From Apus apus (Eukaryota; Chordata; Aves; Apodiformes; Apodidae), in assembly GCF_020740795.1 (NCBI RefSeq), contig NC_067291.1:21048780-21112779 (forward strand): a DNA stretch of 64,000 bases, read 5' to 3'. Position numbers and translations under genes: made by a program. The notes under the pieces were generated by a model. That model made no database searches and had not been told where the DNA came from. It worked only from the letters and a program-made list of their open reading frames with translations. Shown one piece after another: positions 1 through 8,525 of the stretch (the stretch's first letter is position 1; each line of letters starts with the position of its first letter).

Positions 1-1845
1 CTCAGCAGCATGAGGCCTGGGGGCTACAGAGCAGCACAGGGAGGTGCAGAACAGCAAACAGGCACCTGTGCCTCAGCCTCCACATCTCACTTATCTTTTT
101 AGAATCCAGAAGCTGTTTATTTAAAACAAAGGTTATCTGAAATGGGTTGAGGCTCTGAAAGCACAGCTTGGAGCATTTTTGTGTTGGATCAGGATATGGA
201 ATAAGATAACCCTCTTGGGATTAAATTTCTAGAGAAATAAATTGAGCCATTGCCATTTCCCTCCCCCAGAAGAGCCCCTTCCTTTTCCCAGGGTATTTTG
301 GGTCTTTCTTATGGTGTTTTGAAGGATACACTTACATTGAAATTGGAACAGAGCTGGTGTAATTTGAGCAGGAATGACCCTCCCAGAGCCTGCTGGATTT
401 GCAGGAGGCTTTGCTCATGGTCCATGGGCTTTAAGCACCCAACAGGCTCCAGGAATTCTGCAGCACAGGCAGAGCCCTCCCTCCTGCACATGGATTTTCA
501 CCCCTAGTTCAGCAGCAGCTTCCTCTGGGACATGTCATTCAAAAGAAAACTGATCCATCAAACAGCTGTCTCTGGCCTGTGGCAAAATTTAGTAGGGAAA
601 AGGAAAAGCAGTGGCTGCTGCTGATCCCTTCCCAGGAGCTCAGCAGTGACAGCCTCCACCATGGAATGGCTTTCCCACCAGCACACTGATCCACTGACAG
701 AACCTGCAGGGCATCCAAACCCAGACCCATCTTCACATCCAGTATCTTCTGTACATCCCTTACAGCAAACACACAGGAGGGCTTAGGGTTTTTCTTCTTT
801 GCTGGAGTCTCACACTTGGAAACAGACCTTTTTCCATCTGGTTCCCAGAGTACCAGCATGAAATAATTGGTTATTTATTGTGGAAATAGTACCAAGTTTT
901 CAGTTTCTCCTGCAAACATCAGGTAGCCAGTTCCCCTCACTTTCTGCTGAACACCTGAGCAGTGGACACAGCAGTGTCCCACATTTCCTCCCACACCTAA
1001 TTACACTTTACAAAAGCATGTCTTGGAGGTGCTGCTTGAGGACACACATCCCCTCTCCAGCTGAACTCCAGGTGAGCAGGGAGGGCAGAAAGGCTTTTGA
1101 AATGCAAGTAAAATTTCATTGAAGGCGAGTAACTGAAGAAAGTAATTTTCCACACGCAGGCTAAAATGGGGAGTTCTGCAGATGTGCAGTAATGTACAGA
1201 AAAAGGGGATTTTCTCCCCCTCCCTCTTCTTTTTCTCATACCACTTTGGCACTGAACGTGGGGACAGGATGTGCTGCTGTTGGCACAGCTGGGACACGTC
1301 AGCATGCTGGATCACAAAGAGAAGTTCCCCCCATTTCTGAAGCCCAGCCTAGCTGGAGTCCATTCAGGCGTGTCCTGCCTTCAGGAAAGCTTTGTGTGGC
1401 TTTATTGTTGAAATGGTTACAAATCCCTGAAATCCCAGCAGATGCTTGTGCTGAACTCCAAGGATTTCCCACCGTGTAACCAGATAGAAGGAGCAATCAC
1501 TGTTTCATGCAGAAGCAGCTCCCTACATCTCTCCTGCAGCACAGCAGGAGTAACTACTGCCCTGAACAGGTCAGGCAGCCCTGGAATCCCTGGATCCCAA
1601 ACATTCTGTCAGTGCCATGGGACAGGAGGGGGTGGCAGCAGCCTGTCCCCACACAGACCTTTGCCACCAAGGCCCCCTCGGGGCTGCAGGGCAGACACTG
1701 ACTGTGCTTCCTCTGGGAAAGGGCAGCTGAGCCAGGAACCTCTGCCCAGTTCTGCAGGGAAAGGTAAATCCATGGTCAAATCCACAGCTGCGATGGAACC
1801 TGACCCTAGGGAACCTGGCCAGGGAGAGAACAGGCAGCAGCTGGT

Positions 1846-1903
1846 GAGGGGCTGGACTGGATGGTCTGCAGGGCCTTTTCCAACCAGACCCATTCCATTA
1901 TGG
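1846..1903 (+). mobile_element. CR1 LINE 3' tail fragment
   Basis: The stretch reads gctggactggatggtctgca, then gggccttttccaacc, then a degenerate cattccatta end. This is the familiar end of avian CR1 elements (ggttggactagatgatct, ggtcccttccaacc, attctatg repeats). Only about 60 bases of the 3' end are recognisable, as expected for the heavy 5' truncation typical of CR1. It is diverged, so likely old, and has no coding capacity. Confidence 0.7.
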
Positions 1904-2210
1904 ATGGCCCAGCGACCAGTGAGGGAGCAGCAGAAGGCAACAGGACCGTGGGAAGCAGAGGGATGAAGGGCTGTGGGATTCTCTCACCTTCCACATTGCA
2001 GGGATGTGGTAAGAAAAAGCAGGATCACACTGGAGAGATCTTGTCCATAGGAAAATTGCCCATGAGGCACTTCCAAAGCAAAGCCTCCAGAATCAGGAAC
2101 AGGTACTTAGGGGGGAAACAGCACAAATGTTTAGCAGGAATAGTGTCCCAAGGAAAATCTGCCCTGTTCCAGTCCCTTGCTTCTGAATTCTTATTCTGAA
2201 TTCTGAATTC

Positions 2211-2255
2211 CGACGATCCTTGAGGTCCCTTCCAACCTGGCATCCTATGATTTTA
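2211..2255 (+). mobile_element. CR1 LINE 3' tail fragment (second copy)
   Basis: The bases cgacgatccttgaggtccct, then tccaacctggcatcctatga, match the CR1 3' end (gatgatcctcaaggtcccttccaacc...attctatga). Orientation is the same as the fragment at 1846-1903. The two could be separate insertions or pieces of one element interrupted by about 300 bases of unrelated sequence. No open reading frame remains. Confidence 0.8.
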
Positions 2256-2387
2256 TTCCAGCTTTAATGCATTTATGAATAACCATGAATTCGAATGAAA
2301 TGTTTCCTCCTCTAACAGAAACTTAAATCTCAGCTTAAAAGCTTCTGAACTGAACTCAGGAAGCAGCATTTCAGTACAAGAATCTGC

Positions 2388-2393
2388 TTTATT
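2388..2393 (-). other. CIAO2A: Candidate CIAO2A poly(A) signal
   Basis: The plus-strand tttatt reads AATAAA on the minus strand, about 335 bases downstream of the CIAO2A stop codon at 2729-2731. Cleavage would fall roughly at 2365-2378. This gives a 3' UTR of about 350 bases. Other usable signals cannot be excluded. Confidence 0.5.
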
Positions 2394-2728
2394 TTTACAG
2401 TGCAGTGATTGAAACAATGTAGAAATTTAAGGTGTAAAACTGATTTCATTTCCCAATGTCTATCAGAAGGCAACATGTACGTGTGGTTTTGATCATAAAA
2501 TATCCTCTGGACACCAGAAATTACAAACTCTTAACACTAGACACTTCACTTTAGAGACTAAGTCATCATAATTTAAATCTCTCTTATAAACAATTTCTTT
2601 TAAAAAACATATGGAAGATAAAAAGAACTCAAGTATTAAACTCAAGGCCTTGATTATTATTTTCTTTTTTTAACCAAAGGTGTTTTAAGAAATGTATCAA
2701 AATGGTCACTCTGTGGGGATGACAGTGA

Positions 2729-5700
2729 CTAGTCAGGCTCTGTGACACACTGCTCCACGATCTCACACAGGTTGGGGTTCTCCATGGCAGCTGCTACTCT
2801 CTCTTTGTCATTGATTTGCTTGTTGACTGCAAAACACCACAGGAAAATAACATCAGAGGCAGTTCCCAGTGGTACTTCACCCAGGGCATCAGTAACGTGA
2901 CCAATCCAAGGAATCCTGTTCCAGGGAAGCTTTTCCCAGCCTCGTGAGTGGCTCCAAGGCTGAGAAGATGAGCAGCAGCAGCACGTGGTGCCAGCTTTCT
3001 TTCCAATCCTCTTTTAATTTCCTTTTTACAATGGAAGGCATGATCTGCACAGCAACATCCCTGTTGCTTTCCTAGTTTAGGAAAAGACTGTAAGATGCTG
3101 ATGATGTGTCTTAAAATCAGGTGTGAAATTTGTGGCAAATTAGTAGTCCAAGTTCTCCAGGATCAGTTTCCAATCTCAGCAAAGGAACTGGTTTTCCCCT
3201 TAAAAAGATCTAATGCTGAGGAACAATAAATCCTGGGACATTGCCTGGAGAAAGGCTTGAGCAGCTGGGGGAGCCAGTGATGGGCCACAGCTCTGAAAGG
3301 ATGTCAATGTCCTGCAAGTTTGACTGAGAAACCTGTGTTTTTGTGATGATGTTAAGAGAGTGAGATCAACCAGCCAGGAAGTGCTTCATGTTCATTACTC
3401 AGCAGCAGCAACTTCTGTTACAAACACAACTCAACACCTGCAAGAACTGTGGGGGAGTTTTTCTTTGTTGCTTTTGTTTTTTTAAAGAAGAGCAAGCCTG
3501 GGTTCACAGGACCAGCTTTTGAAACTACCTCAACTACATGTTTAATTTTACAGCTTTAACAGTCTGGAAAATCTGGCCAGGAAGGGGAAGAAAAGGAATT
3601 CTCAAGAGAACACAAACACCCAGGCTAAAGCTGCCCCCATTCACAAGCTGTACTTACTGTCTTCTTCAGTGGAATGTGTGCCCTCAGATATGTAGATTTC
3701 CAGCTAGAGGAGAGATGATAAATGTCAGATGTGTGTATCAACAGGTGAATATACTCATTACTGGAAGAAAAAAAATGGCAGAGTGCACACAGAATGCATG
3801 TAATTCATGCTTCAAAACTGTCCACAGACAAGGGAAGGGGTTGATGTCAAGAGCTGCTCTGTCTTATGACTGTAATAAAGTCTTTCTCTCCCCCATCTCA
3901 CGGAGGCCCCAGTGATCCTGCTCCAGAACTGCAGGGCCTTCACCCCTCACCACCACCAGCTGCTCCCCTCAAAAGCCACTGCAGCTTGGCTGCTGCAAAG
4001 AGCAGAGCTGGCACTGCCTTCTCAGCAAGTTCTCTGCCGACCACAGCTCAGGAACAACTTGTTTCAACACCACCAGAACTGCAGGTGCCACTTTGACAGA
4101 CAAAGCTCTCTTGAAAAGACACCCTTGGGAAGAGGGTCCTAGTAAGATACTCCTCATACATTTTGCTCAGTGATGAGATTCACAACCACTCCATTTGAAA
4201 ACAGTGTGGACAGATTGCAAGACCAGGGTCCAACCAAACCTACATCACCTCGATGAATTTAACAGGGAAAACAACAGCAAAAAAACCCTCACACTCACTG
4301 AGCTGCAAGGAAAGCTCATAAAACTGATGCAGCAAAGGAAAACCAAGTAAACAAGCCCTATGCCTTTTAGCTTCTCTTGCTGAACTAATTCTGTGTTCCC
4401 ACATGTCCAGCACAACAAACCTCTACCTAATTTTCTTGAAATGCAAGTCTCACTTTACACTGTGTAACTTGTAAGATGAAGCTATAAACACAAAACCACA
4501 AAAAGATAATCAACACCAGAAAACCTTAAGCTGATTGATCATAAATTATTTGGGGCAAGTTTCTAAAGGTCTAAGTTTTTAATTTTTCTTAATTACAAAC
4601 TTAGTCTAAAAGACTATGTTTGCCATGAAAGGTCTAGTCTGAGCTCCTGCTGAGACCCCGAGGGCTTTCTTTCAGGCCCTGTTACTCCAGCTCCCTGTGG
4701 AGCTCCCCACCCTCCAGCACCCCCTCTCTTCCTCCATGCAAGACCCCAGACAACAGCTGAGGAGGAAATCCCTGGAAACACAGTGTACTTGGGAGTGCAG
4801 CAATAAGGAGTCTTTTGTAAAGGGAAGAACCAGGGCTGTTCAGCCCCCTCCTGGTGCTACTCTGTGCTGCAACACCCCTCCCTGCAGAGGCAGGTGCTTC
4901 AGGGAGACCCCAGCCCCGCTCAGCCCTCCTGCCCCCTGCAGCACACACCGAGAGAGAATTTAGCAACGCTCAAGCAGCTTAGAGCAAGGTCCAGAGCAGA
5001 CACTTTACCTTGTGTCTAAAAGGCAAACATCTCTGAAGTTTTATTCTTAAGCAAAGGCCTGTTGAAACAAAGCAGAGAAGAGACTTTGTTGTAAAACCCA
5101 AGGCTGGAGGTGCATTGTCAGAGAATTCCTATTTAACAATCCAATCCCATCAGTGTCATTGGCAACCTACCCCTCTGGGGTTCTGGGCAGCACAAGCCCC
5201 AGAGAAGATGACATAATTTGTGGTTTGACCCTTTGGATGTAGCTTCCCAGCTAAGCTCCCACCTGCCTTACAACTTAGGAGGTCTCTGGTCTCAAAACAC
5301 CTCCTAGAAACACTCAGTACAGACCAATTCCTTGGCTGCAAAAGCTTCATTTGGGCATAAATACATTTACCTCACTAAACGACTTTTTTTTTTTCCCCTT
5401 AGATCTTTAAAACAGCCTGAGAAATTGCAGTATTGATATAGAAGGGTAAAAGTTGCTACCAACAGGAGTTGGGACGTGTAAACAAACCACTTCAGAGATC
5501 CCAGGTGTAATTTTTCAGAAGTGATCTCACCACAAACAATAAGGAAGCACAAACCCAAAAGAAGCCAGTGCAGAGTCTCACTCCATTGCCTTCACTCTCC
5601 TAACAGCTCTGAACTCTTTTTTGGATTCTTGGACTGCACGTGGGGTTTCCTGTGTGTGTGTGTGGGGATGGAGGACAGCCCCTCAGGTAAGGGGGGCAAT

Positions 5701-8151
5701 CATAAAGCCTTAACATTGCTTTAAATTGGAGAAGTGACAACATTTTCAATTTAGCATTACTAGAATGATTTGGGGAATACCAAGGAGGGATTCTGTACCA
5801 CTTCCCAGGAGATTTTTGAGGGCTGCTCTTCAAAGAGTTTCCCTAACTTGATAAAAACAGAAGGATGTCCCCACATGTCTTATGGTTTTTTTGTTGGTTT
5901 TCTGGGTTTTTTGTTAGTTTGCACTGCTAGCAGGCTCCCAAGCTGACATTCCTGGTCAAGCTGCTGGCAAAGCTTGACTGGACTCAGGGAAGACTGATGT
6001 TACCCAGGCAGCACAGAGTTAACCCTGTTCACGTGGTCGCAGAGTGACTGAAACAAACCTCACCAATGAGAGTGGCTAAGGAGCAATGAGGTACTGTTGG
6101 TGTAAACCTGATGATGACCAGATATTCATCTTCCCCTATCTCCTGCACTTGGACACAGCTCTCTGTTACCACTTCCAGTTCTTCCAAGGTGTTGGGCTTC
6201 TCCGGATCCCGGATAGTGCGGATGATATCTGAAGCAGAAGAGAAGTGACCAACCATCACCTTCCTGAATTTAACAACAGGCCTTGTGACCAGAAACCCTC
6301 TCCCCAGCAGTGGTTATTTAGCTCCTCTTCAGAAAAGGCAGAGCTGTGAGTATCAGTGACACCCTATCTCAGCAACTGCTTCAGAACTGGGGTGTTCCTG
6401 GTTCACATTCCCCTCCCCAACCTGCTGTTGTTATGACAATGTAGAAACCAAACCACAGCTGCTGAAGGCCAGGTCCTGCCTGCAGAACTAGAGCTCACCC
6501 AGAAGACACACACAGGCAGCATTCCAGACACCTCTGCTTGCCTTTCAGGTTCTTCCATATCTAACCTACTGACAAGACACATTTACCTTCTCATCTTCTC
6601 CCCACCTGGGCCTCACAGACAAGCTCCTGAAGCCCTCTTAAGGAAAGTCAATACAAAACCAATGCACTAATCCCTGTTTATCTGTGTCACTTCCTGAGCT
6701 TGTACAACCCAGACATTCAGGAGCTTCAATAAACCTGCACAGAAAGTGCTGAGCAGCTCTGCCTGCCAGAGGAGCAACATGCTCTGGGTTAGCTGAAGGA
6801 GGTTTCATCACACAGTGAAACAGAATGACATTTACTGTTGCTTTTCCCACAGAGAGAAGGTCCATCCTCCCAGCAGGGCTGGGAAACACTTGCTGTCCAA
6901 AGCCATCCCACAAAACCTGGGATGAAGGAGAGGATTGATTCTGGCTCCCCAGCTTCCAGGGAAGCAGACAATTGATCTTGAATCACTCTGAAGCTTCAGC
7001 CTCTGTTTCTCTGCAGCATAAGGATGTGATGCTGCTGAATTACATGCCTAGAAGACACAGTGGGTGTCACCAGGCCCTTTGTTCTGCTTTCCCAAAGAGC
7101 TGATAACCATCCCCTCAGGTTTCATGATGGTAACAAGCAAACAAACTGCCCAGCTTTATTAGAACATTGCCTACAAAATAACTGTGCCTGGAGGCTTGAC
7201 AATGTTCTTAGAACCCTCTAAGATCCCATGTGCAGCATTTCCAGTGGTGAAATCTCTCCCCATTTTACTAAAAACTCATGCAGTAACAGAGACCACCCTT
7301 TTGCTGGACTAACCAGCTGAGCTTTCTGGAATTACTGGCCTTTCCAGGTGTGTCAAGCTCCTCTTCTGTCCGAGGTGATGAAACACTAAGCTAACCTTGC
7401 CAAGGCAGAGACTGGGGAAGCTCCAGCCCCTTTCCTACACATGCTGGAGCTGGGAAGCAGCAGCATTACCCACCAGTGACCCTTGATACTTGCTCAGGAT
7501 CCTAACAGGGACCACGGCACACACTGCACCCCAAGGTCACAGCAACCAGCCCATCCCCAGACCCGGGCAGGGGAAGGCTGGCAGGCACCAGGACAGGCCC
7601 TCACCCTGCCCTTCAGGCTTCCTGGGCTCTCCAGCACCCCAAGGATGACCCCTCCCCACCCCACATCCCTGGCAGCGACTCCAGTTCTCAAATCAGCCAA
7701 ATACACTTATTTCTCAGCCCACTTCCCGAGCAGCCACCTTCACCCCGGCCCCTCAGGGCCCCCACGCACCGGCCCCCAGCACACGGGGCTGGGCAGGGCC
7801 TGGTTCCCACGCACACACACCCCAGGGCCCCGCACACACACCCCAGGGCCCCGCACACCCCCCAGGGCCCTGCACACCCCCCCAGGGCCCCGCACACACA
7901 CCCCAGGGCCCCGCACACCGCCCCAGGGCCCCGCACACCCCCCAGGGCCCCTCCCAGCCCTCACCCCACAGGCCTCCCGCAGGGGACGACCTCTGAACCC
8001 TCCCACAGCCCCACCGACAGTCACCGTAAACCTCGAGCGCCTTGTCCTGCTCCATGGCCGGCTCCCGCGGGGCATGGCAGCCCCTACGCAGCCCGGAGTA
8101 CCAGAGCACCCTGCTCAGCGTGTGCGACAGCAGCCCCAGCACCCGCGACAT
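2729..8151 (-). CDS. CIAO2A: CIAO2A (FAM96A), cytosolic iron-sulfur assembly component 2A
   Basis: Five exons on the minus strand, coding parts 8151-8025, 6228-6064, 5058-5009, 3703-3658 and 2826-2729. They total 486 nt in continuous frame, giving 161 aa (human about 160). The protein starts [17 protein letters not shown] and contains the MIP18/DUF59 core with [17 protein letters not shown] and [16 protein letters not shown]. The conserved pocket cysteine is near residue 91. It ends [10 protein letters not shown]. All introns are GT-AG. Known family role: a cytosolic iron-sulfur targeting factor working with CIAO1 and CIAO3, mainly for maturation of IRP1/ACO1. A second in-frame Met at residue 33 ([10 protein letters not shown]) could start a shorter form without the hydrophobic N-terminus. 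The gene is divergent from SPG11, and the two start codons are only 367 bases apart. Confidence 0.96.
7810..7950. repeat. GC-rich minisatellite, about 7 units of 19-21 bp, in CIAO2A intron 1
   Basis: Seven head-to-tail copies of cgcacacacaccccagggcc plus a final c begin at about 7810, 7831, 7852, 7871, 7891, 7912 and 7932. Units vary between 19 and 21 bp by changes in the cacaca/cccc part, while the cagggccc core is constant. It lies about 75 bases inside CIAO2A intron 1, next to the first exon donor. The repeat creates artificial open frames (GPRTHTP-type peptides) on both strands, which are not genes. Confidence 0.9.
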
Positions 8152-8400
8152 CCTCCCGCGCCGCCATGGGAGAGCGCGAAACGGACCCTCGCGGCCACCG
8201 TCCGCCCCGGCCGCCAGCGGGATCAGCTCCGCCCCCGTCGGCCGGGCTTGGCTGCCGGGCCCTCCCCGCGCTGCCCGGCCTGACCAGCTGCCGGCGGCAC
8301 CCGAAGGGGCTCAGCAAGCCCGGCCGCGCCGCCGGCTGTGCAGGGCGGCCTGCCTTGGTCTCAGGCAGCCAAGGCGGCGTTAGACCGCTGCGCTGGGGAG

Positions 8401-8423
8401 ACTACAGCTCCCAGCATGCATTG
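8401..8423 (+). promoter_or_regulatory. ZNF143/THAP11-type (SBS) motif, copy 1
   Basis: The bases actacagctcccagcatgc, followed by attg, closely match the long SBS promoter element ACTACAnnTCCCAGCATGC bound by ZNF143 and by THAP11-HCFC1 at housekeeping promoters. The longer form with the trailing attg is present here. Occupancy is inferred from the motif. Confidence 0.85.
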
Positions 8424-8463
8424 CTCCCCGCCCGCCCGGCCCTGCGCCCGGCCCTGCCGCGGT

Positions 8464-8482
8464 GCCTGCTGGGAGCTGTAGT
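8464..8482 (-). promoter_or_regulatory. ZNF143/THAP11-type (SBS) motif, copy 2, inverted
   Basis: Read on the minus strand this is actacagctcccagcaggc, identical to copy 1 at 18 of 19 positions but in the opposite orientation, with 44 bases between the copies. Each motif therefore faces one of the two divergent genes. The pair could also fold into a cruciform or hairpin. Confidence 0.8.
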
Positions 8483-8514
8483 CCGTCAGCTGACAGGAAG
8501 GCGGGCGCTCCCCG

Positions 8515-8525
8515 CAAGATGGCGG
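8515..8525 (+). promoter_or_regulatory. SPG11: YY1-type motif on the SPG11 start codon
   Basis: The start codon context aagatggcggcgg matches the YY1 consensus AAGATGGCGGC. This often overlaps the first ATG of housekeeping genes with short 5' UTRs and helps place the transcription start just upstream. It supports the choice of ATG at 8519. Confidence 0.7.

Larger units (their letters stand above)
1..2370. other. Left flank, non-coding
   Basis: No exon-like open frame with splice signals and recognisable protein similarity is visible. Reading frames up to 174 codons exist but have repeat-like or low-complexity content and no family resemblance. The block lies downstream of the CIAO2A 3' end and contains two CR1 retrotransposon tails. 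A short imperfect direct repeat of ttctgaa units lies near 2181-2210, just before the second tail. The next gene to the left is not reached. Confidence 0.6.
8152..8518. promoter_or_regulatory. Bidirectional promoter CIAO2A / SPG11
   Basis: The start codons of CIAO2A (minus, 8151) and SPG11 (plus, 8519) face away from each other with only 367 bases between them, so both 5' UTRs and core promoters must fit here. The interval is CpG-rich with no obvious TATA box. It carries two inverted ZNF143/THAP11-type motifs (8401-8419 and 8464-8482) about 40-120 bases upstream of the SPG11 ATG. Shared regulation is inferred from geometry and motif content. Confidence 0.85.

Noticed and set aside
3341-3402. 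C-box-like gtgatgatg in CIAO2A intron 4, possible C/D snoRNA
   Set aside because: No D box (CTGA) at suitable distance and no terminal stem.
7483-8283. Plus-strand 266-codon open frame with GPRTHTP repeats
   Set aside because: It is a translation of the minisatellite and CpG island, antisense to CIAO2A exon 1.
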